Positions 34,594 to 42,998 of a stretch of DNA of 64,000 nt are shown one piece after another. The notes under the pieces are model-generated. The model was given only the letters and a program-made list of their open reading frames with translations, was not told where the DNA came from and did no database searches. Origin of the DNA: Streptomyces canus. GTDB taxonomy: Bacteria; Actinomycetota; Actinomycetes; Streptomycetales; Streptomycetaceae. Position numbers and translations under genes: made by a program. Numbering within the stretch: the stretch's first letter is position 1; each line of letters begins with the position of its first letter. The DNA lies in the NCBI RefSeq assembly GCF_041435015.1, contig NZ_CP107989.1, positions 1,550,001-1,614,000 of the forward strand. Direction: 5' to 3'.

Positions 34594-37494
34594 GTGCGGT
34601 TCGCGGTCCTGGGGTCGGTCAAAGTGTGGCGGAGAGGCGCCGAGTTATCCCTCGGGCCACCGAAGCAGCGCGCCTTACTGGCGTTGCTCCTGCTGCACGC
34701 CGGAGAGACCGTCGGCCTGAGCCAGATCGTCGACGTCCTGTGGCACGGTGACCCTCCGAACAGCGCCGTGAACGTCGTCCACCGCCACATCGGCTCCTTG
34801 CGGAAACTGCTGGAGCCCGACCTCCCGCCCCGCGCCCCGGGCGCCGTGCTGGTGCGCCGCGCCGGGGGGTACGGCATCGACGCCGACGCCACCACCCTCG
34901 ACCTGCTGCGCTTCCGTGAACTTCGCGCCCGCGCCCGCGACGCCGCCGACGACGGAGAGGTGAGCGCCGCCGCCGAGCTCTACACCCAGGCCCTCTCCCT
35001 CTGGCGCGGAGAAGCAGCGCAGGGAGTCTCCCCGGACATCAGGGTGCACCCCCTGTTCTCCGCCGTCGACAGCGAACACCTGGCGGCCCTGCGCGAGGGC
35101 GCCGACCTGATGCTGGCGCTGGGCACACCCGCCCCGGTCCTGCCCCTGCTGCACCGGGCGATCGCGCAGTACCCGCTGGACGAGGCGGTGCACGCCCGGC
35201 TGATCCAGGCGCTCGCCCGGACGGGGCGTCAGGCGGAGGCGTTCGGCCTGTTCCAGGAGATGAGCCTGCGGCTGCAGAACGAGCTCGGCATCGAGCCGGG
35301 CCGCGAGCTCCGCCTCGCCCACGCGAGCCTACTGCGCAGCTCGGAACAGGCCGCGACACCGAAGGAGGGGCGCCGGGAAGCCCCGCCGGCGGAGAACCCC
35401 GCGCCGCCGAACGCGCCGGCTGCGGTCCGTCCCACCCAACTCCCGCTGGACCTGCGCACCTTCGTCGGCCGCCGGGACGAACTGGCCCGGATCACCAACG
35501 CCCTCGACGGGCTCGACGAAGCCTCCGCGACCAGTTCGGCGGTGATCAACACCATCGAGGGAATGGCCGGCGTGGGCAAGACGACCCTCGCCGTGCACCT
35601 CGCCCACCGCCTCGCGCCCCGGTTCCCCGACGGCCAGCTCTACGTCAACCTCCGCGGCTTCGACGCGAGCGGACCCTGCGTCACAGCCGCCGAGGCCCTG
35701 CGCTCGTTCCTCATCGCCCTCGGCGTCTCCGCCCGCCACCTGCCCGCCGACCTCGACTCCCAGATGGCCCTCTACCGGAGCATCCTCGCGGACCGCCGGG
35801 TTTTGATCGTCCTCGACAACGCGCGCGACTCGCAGCACGTACGCCCCCTGCTGCCGGGCAGCTGCACCTGCCTCGTCGTCATCACCAGCCGCACCCAGCT
35901 GCGCGGCCTCGTCGCCACCCACGGAGCCGCCCCCCTGATCCTCGGCCCGCTCAGCGAGGCGGAGTCCCGTGAGGTCCTCGCGCGCCACCTGGGCCAGGAC
36001 CGCACCGCCGCCGAACCCGAGGCCGTCGACACGATCCTGGAGTTCTGCCACCGCCTGCCCCTCGCCCTCGCGGTCATCGCGGCGCGCGCGGCCACCCTGC
36101 CCGGCTTCTCCCTCGCCTCCATCGCCGCCGAACTCCGGGCCGACCACGACAGCCTCGACGCCTTCGCCGACGACGACCCCTACACCGACCTGCGCACCGT
36201 CTTCTCCTGGTCCCTCGACGGCCTCGGCCCCGAGGCGGCCAGGCTCCTGCGGCTGCTGTCCCTGCACCCCGGACCCGACCTGTCCGCCTCCGCCGCGGCG
36301 AGCCTTGCCGCGCTGCCGCCGCGCCGGACCACGACGCTGCTGGCCAGGCTCGCCGACGCCCACCTGCTGATCCGGCCGCTGCCGAATCGTTTCGTCTTCC
36401 ACGACATGCTCAAGATCTACGCGTCCGAGCAGCTCCAGGACCACGACGACGCCGACACGCGCGCAGCAGCCGTACGGCGGCTGCTCGACCACTACGCCCA
36501 CGGCGCCCACGCCGCCACGACCGCGCTGACCCCCGACCGCATCGACGCCGCCCCCGACGCCCCCGCCGAACCGGGCGTCGAACTGGAGCCCCTCACCGGC
36601 CCGGCCTCGGCCGCTGCCTGGCTGGAGCGGGAACTGCCCGTGCTGCTGGCCACCGTGGAGCGGGCCGGGAGCACGGGCTACCCGGACCGCGCCTGGCTGC
36701 TGGCCCAGACCCTGGAGCTGTACCTGGACCGCAGGGGCCGCTGGCAGGACCAGATCGACATCCAGTCCATCGCCGTGGACGCCGCCCTCGCGCTCCAGGA
36801 CCGGCGCCGCGAGGCGAAGGCCCGCCGGGCCCTGGGATTCGCGTACGGGCGCCTCGCCCAGGACGACCGGGCCCAAACCGAACTCCAGGAAGCGATGGCC
36901 CTGTTCACCGGACTCGGCGATCAGGGCGGCCAGGCCCGCACGCACCGGTCGCTGGCCTTCCTGGCCAACTGCCGCGACGACCACGACGCGGCCCTGCGCC
37001 ACTACGCGCAGGCCCACGACCTGTACCGGGCGATCGGCAACCTCACCGGACAGGCGCTCGTCCTCAACGAGACGGGTTGGACCCACATCCTGAACGGCGC
37101 CCACCAGCAGGCCGTGGCCGTGTGCGCCCAGGCGGTGGCCCTGCACCAGGGGAGCGGCGACACCACCGGCGAGGCCGCGGCCTGGGACAGCCTCGGCTAC
37201 GCCCACCACCACCTGGGCCACCACGAGGAAGCCCTCCGCTGTTACGAGCGCGCCCTGAAGCTCTACCAGCAGATGAACGACCGCTACCTGGAGGCCGACA
37301 CCCTCCTGCACATGGGAGACACCCACGAGGCCCGGGGAAACCGCGCCGCCGCCCTGCCCCTGTGGCGGGAGGCGGTGCGGATCCTCGACGGACTCGGCCA
37401 CCCCGAGGCCGGACAGGCCCGCGCCCGGCTGAGAGGCGAGGGAGCCGACGACCCGGCCGCTACGAAACGGACGTCAGGGGACACAGCCGGGTGA
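34594..37494 (+). CDS. SARP-type regulator with NB-ARC and TPR domains
   Basis: A 966-residue AfsR-like regulator: OmpR-type winged helix (about 1-95), bacterial transcriptional activation domain (about 100-250), NB-ARC ATPase with Walker A IEGMAGVGKTTLAVHLAHR (about 330), and C-terminal tetratricopeptide repeats (about 730-930). I favour GTG 34594 because AGGA lies seven bases upstream and the protein then begins MRFAVLGSVKV like other SARPs; GTG 34564 and ATG 34570 are alternatives. Two TTA codons (34645-34647, 34675-34677) indicate bldA dependence. Its 3' end overlaps the convergent sanG-like gene by 35 bp. Confidence 0.9.
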   Translation: MRFAVLGSVKVWRRGAELSLGPPKQRALLALLLLHAGETVGLSQIVDVLWHGDPPNSAVNVVHRHIGSLRKLLEPDLPPRAPGAVLVRRAGGYGIDADATTLDLLRFRELRARARDAADDGEVSAAAELYTQALSLWRGEAAQGVSPDIRVHPLFSAVDSEHLAALREGADLMLALGTPAPVLPLLHRAIAQYPLDEAVHARLIQALARTGRQAEAFGLFQEMSLRLQNELGIEPGRELRLAHASLLRSSEQAATPKEGRREAPPAENPAPPNAPAAVRPTQLPLDLRTFVGRRDELARITNALDGLDEASATSSAVINTIEGMAGVGKTTLAVHLAHRLAPRFPDGQLYVNLRGFDASGPCVTAAEALRSFLIALGVSARHLPADLDSQMALYRSILADRRVLIVLDNARDSQHVRPLLPGSCTCLVVITSRTQLRGLVATHGAAPLILGPLSEAESREVLARHLGQDRTAAEPEAVDTILEFCHRLPLALAVIAARAATLPGFSLASIAAELRADHDSLDAFADDDPYTDLRTVFSWSLDGLGPEAARLLRLLSLHPGPDLSASAAASLAALPPRRTTTLLARLADAHLLIRPLPNRFVFHDMLKIYASEQLQDHDDADTRAAAVRRLLDHYAHGAHAATTALTPDRIDAAPDAPAEPGVELEPLTGPASAAAWLERELPVLLATVERAGSTGYPDRAWLLAQTLELYLDRRGRWQDQIDIQSIAVDAALALQDRRREAKARRALGFAYGRLAQDDRAQTELQEAMALFTGLGDQGGQARTHRSLAFLANCRDDHDAALRHYAQAHDLYRAIGNLTGQALVLNETGWTHILNGAHQQAVAVCAQAVALHQGSGDTTGEAAAWDSLGYAHHHLGHHEEALRCYERALKLYQQMNDRYLEADTLLHMGDTHEARGNRAAALPLWREAVRILDGLGHPEAGQARARLRGEGADDPAATKRTSGDTAG

Positions 37495-40400
37495 ACGGCA
37501 GAGTGCGGCTCACATAGGCGAACTCCCCGCGTGACCTGACCTCCGCGGCCGATGACCGCAGCGTCCGCCTGGCGTCCTCGACCGCCCCGCTGCTGTGCTG
37601 GGCGTGGGCCAGCAGGCCCAGGTGGAGCGGCAGCCGGATGAGCAGCCGCCGCTCGCGCAGCTCGGCGACCGCCGACTCCAGGCTGTCGAGCGCGCCGGCC
37701 TCGCCGGTCTGCTGGAGCGCCCAGCTCCGGCACACCTGGAGCATGGCGGTCCAGTGGCTCAGCCCGTGGGCGCGGGCGATGTCCAGGCCCCGGCCGCTGG
37801 AGGCCGCCGCCCCGTGGGGGTCCTCGCCCAGGGCCGCTATCAGGGAGTGGAAGTAGTACGCGCTCGCATGGTCGACCGGCGTGCCGTCCCGGCCGGTGGC
37901 CACGAGCAGTTCCTCGCACAGCGCCCGCGCCTCGTCGGTGGCGCCGAGCAGCCACAGGGTGAGGACGCGATGGTTCGTGGCCAGGAACCGGGGGTCGTGC
38001 TGGGAGCGGCGGATCATGACCTCACGCTGTTCGGGGGTCAGCTTCTCGGCCATTCGCTCCGCCTCGGTCAGGGAGGTGAGCGCGTCGGCGGTCTCGCTGG
38101 GCAGCTGGAGCAGCCCGCGCGCGAACCGCTCGTAGAACCGGATCTCCGGGGCGCCGGACCGCTCGGCGAGGGCGCGCAGCTGCTCCACGTGCCGGGCGCC
38201 CTCGGCGTGCCGGCCGGTGACCAGTTCGGCCGTGAACTGCTGCAGCAGCATGGCGCCCTCCTCGGTGGTCCGGCCCGCCGTGGCGGCGGACAGCTTCCGG
38301 ATGCGCCCGGCCTCGGCCTCCACCTGCCGGTCGCCGTAACCGCGGGTGATGCTCGCCGTGTAGAGGATCGTGGTGCGCAGGTCCAGCGTCTGCTCGGACG
38401 CCGCGTCACCGTCCCGGGGCGAGGCGCAGAGCAAGGTGTGCGCGTGCTCGAACCAGGTCTGCGCGCGCCGGTAGTCGCCGTCGCCGATGGCCTGTTCGCC
38501 GGCGCGCCTGAGGTGCGGCAGCACGTCCTCGGCCGGCAGGGCCAGCACGGCCTGCCAGGCGTGCTCGGCCATTTGCTCGCTCACCTCGGGGGAGCCGCCG
38601 TGGCGGGCGCCGAGGACGCCGACGGCGCGCGCGTGCAGGGCCGCCCGCTCCTGGCAGCGCAGCTCCGCCAGGAGGACATCGCGGATGAGGCCGTAGCGGA
38701 AGACGAGCCGGTGCGGGTCGTCGGGGTCGCTGCGCATGAGCCCGGTCCCCAGGACCTCTTCCAGGACGTCGTGGCCGCCCCCGCCGTCGTCCAGCATGGC
38801 GGTCAGCGAGGCCAGCGCCGCCTCGCCGCCGAGCACGGCGCAGCACTGGAGGAGGTGCAGGACGCGCGGGGGCAGCTCGGCGAACCGCCGGCGCAGCATG
38901 CTGCGGATGCCCGTCGGGATCCCGGCGCGGACGACGTCGGCGGCACGGGGGTCGCGCAGGCGCCGCGCCCCGCCGGCGTCGGCGAGCAACTGGTCGAGGA
39001 GGTAGGGGTTGCCGGCGCTGCGCTCGTACAGCGCCCGTACGACGGACGCGTCGACGCCGGGCCCGGCCTGGGCCGTGACCGCGGCCCGGACGTAGTCCTC
39101 GGTGAGGTTGTCCAGGTGCACGACCTTGGTGCGTGAGTCGGCCAGGAGGTCGACGAGCGGGCCGTCGCTCTCGGGCCCGGCCCCGAGACCGGGTTCGCGG
39201 ACCGTGATCACCACGCTGACGGGCCGCCCCTGTGTGCGGCTGCTGAACAGTCCCAGCACGTCGAGCGTGAGCCGGTCCGCCCGGTGCACGTCTTCGAGGA
39301 CGAGCAGGAGCGGGCTGTCGTCGGCGCACTGGAGGATCGCCTCGCACAGCACGTCCTGGGCGAGGAAGTCCATCTCGTCCGAGGGGGGTCCCGACAGCGT
39401 TGTCACCGGATGCCGTTCGGCGCTCTGCTTGCGCAGGTCGTCGAAGGACACTCCGTACAGGATTTCGAGCCGGCGCAGCACCTGCTGCCACACCCAGCCG
39501 GCGGGCATCCCCTCGCTGCCGCGGCAGTTGACGCGGATCACCTCCGCCTGCGGGTGCGGCGGCTGCGCCTGATCCGTGGCCCGCGCCACCAGTTCGGTCT
39601 TGCCGACGCCCGCCTCGCCGACGACGGCGGTGGTGTGCCCGCTGCCGCGAAGGGCGCCGGTGATGGACGACCGCAGAGCGTCGAGGGCGTCGTCGCGGCA
39701 GGGGAAGGCGGACCAGGCCGCCGGTGCCGTACCCCGCTGTCCGGCCTCGGGGACGGCCGCCGGACCGTCCGCCGGCGCGGGCCCCTCCGCCTCCCGCTCG
39801 GCCACGGTGCCGGGCCGGACGCGTACCTCGACGGCGGCCGGGGCAGGCGTCTGGTCGTCGAGTTCGTGGCGCAGCAGGGCGAGGTGGACGCGCTGGAGCT
39901 CGCGGGCCGGGGCGACCCCGAGTTCCTCGGAGAGGTAGGCGCGCGTCCGGTCGTACAGCTGGAGCGCCTCGGCCTGCCGGCCCAGGCGGTACAGGCCCGT
40001 CATGAGGCTGCCGACCAGGCGTTCGTCGGTGGGCTGGAGGGACACCTCGCGGCGCAGCAGCGCGACGGCGTCACCGGCCTCGCCGAGCGCGAGGAGCGTG
40101 TCGGCGTGGGCCGCGGCGGCGGTGGTCCGCAGGAGGCTCAGGCGGGCGGCCTCCTCCGCGAGCGGGGTGTAGGCCGCGAGGTCCAGGAAGGGGTCGGCCC
40201 GCCATAATCGCAGCGCCTTGTCGAACACGTCGCGGGCGTCCTGGAGCCGGCTGTCGGCCACATGGCGCTGCCCCTGGGAGACGAGGCTCTCGAACCGGGA
40301 CAGGTCGAACGTGCCCGGCTCCACCGTCAGGACGTACCCGGGTGCCTGGTAGCGCAGCGGGGCGATCGGCCCGTGCCGCCCCGTCAGCACCCGCCGCAGG

Positions 40401-40648
40401 TGGGACAGGTACGTCTGCAGGGTGGCCTGCGGGCGTCTGGGGAGGCTGTCGCCCCACAGTTCGTCGACGAGTTGATCGGCGGGCACCACCTGGCCCAGCC
40501 GGATCAGCAGCAGTCCCAGCACGGCCCGGTGCCGTGGGGGACCGAGAGGCACCTGCTCGGCCCCGCGCCGAGCCGTCATCACACCGAAAGCCTCGAACGA
40601 CAGATCTGCCAGGGACGCGGTTTGTTGCTCTTGAGCTGTGTACGCCAT
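37460..40648 (-). CDS. sanG: SanG-like SARP/LAL-type pathway activator
   Basis: A 1,062-residue regulator. An OmpR-type DNA-binding domain (about 15-105) and activation domain (about 110-260) are followed by an AAA/LAL-type ATPase (Walker A VVGEAGVGKTELVARA) and a helical-repeat C-terminus. Size, layout and place at the cluster end match SanG of S. ansochromogenes, the nikkomycin activator. A TTA codon (codon 148, 40205-40207) implies bldA control. An exact AdpA consensus lies about 93 bp upstream. Confidence 0.9.
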   Translation of the reverse strand: MAYTAQEQQTASLADLSFEAFGVMTARRGAEQVPLGPPRHRAVLGLLLIRLGQVVPADQLVDELWGDSLPRRPQATLQTYLSHLRRVLTGRHGPIAPLRYQAPGYVLTVEPGTFDLSRFESLVSQGQRHVADSRLQDARDVFDKALRLWRADPFLDLAAYTPLAEEAARLSLLRTTAAAAHADTLLALGEAGDAVALLRREVSLQPTDERLVGSLMTGLYRLGRQAEALQLYDRTRAYLSEELGVAPARELQRVHLALLRHELDDQTPAPAAVEVRVRPGTVAEREAEGPAPADGPAAVPEAGQRGTAPAAWSAFPCRDDALDALRSSITGALRGSGHTTAVVGEAGVGKTELVARATDQAQPPHPQAEVIRVNCRGSEGMPAGWVWQQVLRRLEILYGVSFDDLRKQSAERHPVTTLSGPPSDEMDFLAQDVLCEAILQCADDSPLLLVLEDVHRADRLTLDVLGLFSSRTQGRPVSVVITVREPGLGAGPESDGPLVDLLADSRTKVVHLDNLTEDYVRAAVTAQAGPGVDASVVRALYERSAGNPYLLDQLLADAGGARRLRDPRAADVVRAGIPTGIRSMLRRRFAELPPRVLHLLQCCAVLGGEAALASLTAMLDDGGGGHDVLEEVLGTGLMRSDPDDPHRLVFRYGLIRDVLLAELRCQERAALHARAVGVLGARHGGSPEVSEQMAEHAWQAVLALPAEDVLPHLRRAGEQAIGDGDYRRAQTWFEHAHTLLCASPRDGDAASEQTLDLRTTILYTASITRGYGDRQVEAEAGRIRKLSAATAGRTTEEGAMLLQQFTAELVTGRHAEGARHVEQLRALAERSGAPEIRFYERFARGLLQLPSETADALTSLTEAERMAEKLTPEQREVMIRRSQHDPRFLATNHRVLTLWLLGATDEARALCEELLVATGRDGTPVDHASAYYFHSLIAALGEDPHGAAASSGRGLDIARAHGLSHWTAMLQVCRSWALQQTGEAGALDSLESAVAELRERRLLIRLPLHLGLLAHAQHSSGAVEDARRTLRSSAAEVRSRGEFAYVSRTLPFTRLCPLTSVS

Positions 40649-40806
40649 GCCGGGGGCTCTTGCCTTTCGACGGTCACTTGACGGGCGGTCGATCGTACGG
40701 CGGGGCAGGTGCTGAAACAGTGCCGATCAAGTGACGCTCTGAACACGCCATAACACGGACGGGTACGAGCCATGTGCCGGGCGACGGACGGCGGGCGGCG
40801 GGCGGC
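40649..40806 (-). promoter_or_regulatory. sanG upstream region with AdpA consensus and an inverted repeat
   Basis: On the sanG strand, 40750-40741 reads TGGCGTGTTC, a full match to the AdpA consensus TGGCSNGWWY. Closer to the gene a 9-bp inverted repeat, GTCACTTGA (40673-40681) and TCAAGTGAC (40727-40735), is spaced by 45 bp. AdpA control of sanG is established in S. ansochromogenes, so the site is credible. The function of the inverted repeat is unknown. Confidence 0.6.
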
Positions 40807-41056
40807 TCAGAACCAGTCGCGGCGCTTGAAGACGACGTACAGGCTCACGCACACCACGCCCATCAGCGCGATGGCGAACGGGTACCCGAACGCCCGGCGC
40901 AGCTCCGGCATGTGTGTGAAGTTCATGCCGTCTCCTCCAGGCGCCGGCGTACGGCGGAGAGGCCGGGGGCGTCCGCGTGACGGGCCGTCAGGACGAAGCC
41001 GGGGCCCAGGAAGACGTGGAGTTCGCCGAAGTCGATCTCCACGGGCGCGTCCAGCC
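40807..41056 (-). pseudogene. corA: corA remnant with internal deletion
   Basis: Two pieces of a CorA-type magnesium channel sit back to back. The first, upstream on the minus strand, encodes FGELHVFLGPGFVLTARHAD (N-terminal soluble domain). The second encodes MNFTHMPELRRAFGYPFAIA and ends VVFKRRDWF, i.e. the GMN pore signature (here as D-G-M-N-F) and last transmembrane helix. The long middle is deleted, the two parts are in different frames, and the 5' end is cut at about 41056 by the integrase scrap. Confidence 0.75.
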
Positions 41057-41058
41057 CT

Positions 41059-41179
41059 TCAGCGCTACCTGCACCCGGACGTACACAAGATCACGGCCGC
41101 CGGGGCGGCGCTCTCCGCGCACCTCAGCGTGCTGCGCACACCAAGCTCACTGCCGAGTCCGATCGTCGTGACCCGCTGA
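41059..41179 (+). pseudogene. C-terminal scrap of a tyrosine integrase
   Basis: About 40 codons, LQRYLHPDVHKITAAGAALS then VLRTPSSLPSPIVVTR and a stop at 41179, resemble the C-terminus of actinomycete tyrosine recombinases just after the catalytic Tyr. It ends 100 bp from the 3' end of tRNA-Pro, the usual place of an integrase gene beside its att site. The catalytic residues are gone. The identification rests on a short tail, so confidence is moderate. Confidence 0.5.
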
Positions 41180-41220
41180 CCTCGGTCAAGGACGCCGGTC
41201 CCCAACTGGTCCCCAACAAT

Positions 41221-41263
41221 GGTCAAGGGCCGGTTCCGGATGTCTCCGAAACCGGCCCTGACC
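41221..41263 (-). terminator. Hairpin downstream of tRNA-Pro
   Basis: An 18-19-bp imperfect stem (GGTCAGGGCCGGTTTCGGA on one arm, one bulge and one mismatch) with a TGTC loop sits 16 nt past the tRNA 3' end. It is likely the tRNA terminator. Confidence 0.7.
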
Positions 41264-41278
41264 TGCGACTGTCTCCAG

Positions 41279-41352
<74 letters not shown>

Positions 41353-41443
41353 GTGCCCGCCTGACCTGGGGTTTCCCCTGGCCGAACGTGCAGAGAAACC
41401 ATACCGCACTCGGGTCGGTGGTCGCGCACCCCTTTCGCCCGCC

Positions 41444-41809
41444 TCACCCCCTGGGCGGATCGGGCAGCCCCAGCCCCGGATACGCGTCGAGCAGCCCGGA
41501 CGGCGCCGCCTGCCGCCAGGAATCGGCGAGGATGTCCCGCAGTTCACCCTCGTCCTCGATCGCGGCGAGGCGGGCGCGCACCCACGCGAACTGCGCCTCG
41601 TGGTCGGCGATCCAGAACTTCCCCGGCTCGGCCAGCACCAACTCGTCGCGCTCCTCCTTCGGACAGCGCACGGCGATGGAGGTCTCGTCCTCGGGCAGCG
41701 TGGCGAACATCTTCCCCGCGACCCGGAACGTGGGCATGCTCCAGGCGATCTTCTCCGTCGTGTCCGGCAGGGACAGGGCGACACGACGTACGTCTTCGGC
41801 GTCCGGCAT
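41444..41809 (-). CDS. MmcQ/YjbR-family small protein
   Basis: A 121-residue protein of the MmcQ/YjbR DNA-binding-like fold: DVRRVALSLPDTTEKIAWSM at the start and FWIADHEAQFAWVRARL later. ATG 41809 gives the usual family N-terminus; an in-frame TTG at 41839 would add ten residues. Function of the family is poorly defined. It lies 30 bp downstream of the GNAT gene, probably in one transcript. Confidence 0.85.
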   Translation of the reverse strand: MPDAEDVRRVALSLPDTTEKIAWSMPTFRVAGKMFATLPEDETSIAVRCPKEERDELVLAEPGKFWIADHEAQFAWVRARLAAIEDEGELRDILADSWRQAAPSGLLDAYPGLGLPDPPRG

Positions 41810-41839
41810 GACAGGCACCGTAGCGGCTGCCACTGACAA

Positions 41840-42373
41840 TCACCTGGTCGCAGCGGTCGCCCGGAGACGCTTGTAGTAGAGGGTCGTCGGCCGCAGCACA
41901 CCGCCGGGATCGGCCGCGTAGTCGGGGATGACTCCGGCGCGGGTCCAGCCGGCGCCGCCGTAGAGGCGCTCGGCGGGGCTGTCGGTCTCGGTGTCCAGGT
42001 GGAGCAGGGTGATTCCGGCCGCGCGGGCGGCCTCCTCCGCGGTGCCGAGGAGCCGCCGCCCGAGACCGTGCCCGCGCGCGTCCCGGTGCACCATCAGTTT
42101 GACCAGCTCAGCGCGGTGGCGGGAGTTGGGCTTGTCGGGAAAGGCCAGGCTGACGGTGCCGACCGCGCGGTGACCGTTGTCCGCCGCCCACACCGCCAGA
42201 CACCCCGCGGCCACCGCGCCCGCCCGCTCCTTCCACCAGGCGACGGCCGCCGCCCGGTCCATCGGTGCGAGGAACCCGATGGAGGCGCCGCCGTCCACCG
42301 TGTCGACCAGCAGATCGGCCAACTCGTCCACGCGGTGCAGCAGTCGGACCTCGTCAAGGCGGGTGACGATCAC
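41840..42373 (-). CDS. GNAT-family N-acetyltransferase
   Basis: A 177-residue GNAT protein with the acetyl-CoA-binding motif A (LMVHRDARGHGLGRRLLGTA, R/Q-x-x-G-x-G/A) and ending LYYKRLRA. Its GTG start overlaps the stop of the XRE-cupin gene (GTGA), so the pair is co-translated: the regulator may control the acetyltransferase. Substrate unknown. Confidence 0.88.
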   Translation of the reverse strand: MIVTRLDEVRLLHRVDELADLLVDTVDGGASIGFLAPMDRAAAVAWWKERAGAVAAGCLAVWAADNGHRAVGTVSLAFPDKPNSRHRAELVKLMVHRDARGHGLGRRLLGTAEEAARAAGITLLHLDTETDSPAERLYGGAGWTRAGVIPDYAADPGGVLRPTTLYYKRLRATAATR

Positions 42374-42969
42374 GGCAGGACCACCGCCAGCACATACCGC
42401 ACCGGGTCGGGACCCGCGCACCGGAACCGCGTCGGTCCCCACACCCTCAGCCGCAGACAGTCCCCGGTGCCGAGGTGGTGCTCGGCGTCCAGAGCGGCGA
42501 CGTCGAGCGCACCCTCCAGAACCCAGATGTGCTGCTCCAGGCCCGGCACGGGCGGCCGGTCGTAGGCGATGTCGGAACCGGCGGCGAGCCGTCCCTCGAC
42601 GAGTTCGCCGCGCAGCCCGGAGTGCGGCGGCGACACGGATCGCCGTACGAACCCGGAGGCCCGGTCCTCCCACACCGTCTGGTCGGCGCCCCGGATCAGC
42701 AGCGCGGGCTCGGCCTCGACCTCGCTGAGCAGCTGGGACATGGTCCGCCCGTACACCCCGCACAGCCGGTTCAGCAGCGAGGCGGTGGGGCTGATCTCGG
42801 CCCGCTCGGCGCGGGAGAGGGTGGACCTGCTGACACCGCTGCGTTCGGCCAACTCGCCCAGCGACCAGCCCCGTTCGGCCCGCAGCGCGGCGAGTCGGGC
42901 GCCGAGGCGGGTGTCCACGGGGTCGGGCCCGGGTTCGTCGTGTTTCACATTCGGGAAACTATCCCACAT
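42370..42969 (-). CDS. XRE-family regulator with C-terminal cupin
   Basis: A 199-residue protein with an N-terminal helix-turn-helix (GWSLGELAERSGVSRSTLSR, about 34-53) and a C-terminal cupin barrel (GLEQHIWVLEGALDVA). This arrangement senses small molecules. It is translationally coupled to the downstream GNAT gene. Confidence 0.9.
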   Translation of the reverse strand: MWDSFPNVKHDEPGPDPVDTRLGARLAALRAERGWSLGELAERSGVSRSTLSRAERAEISPTASLLNRLCGVYGRTMSQLLSEVEAEPALLIRGADQTVWEDRASGFVRRSVSPPHSGLRGELVEGRLAAGSDIAYDRPPVPGLEQHIWVLEGALDVAALDAEHHLGTGDCLRLRVWGPTRFRCAGPDPVRYVLAVVLP

Positions 42970-42998
42970 ACGAGAAGCCCGCCAGTGCGGCCGGCTCC

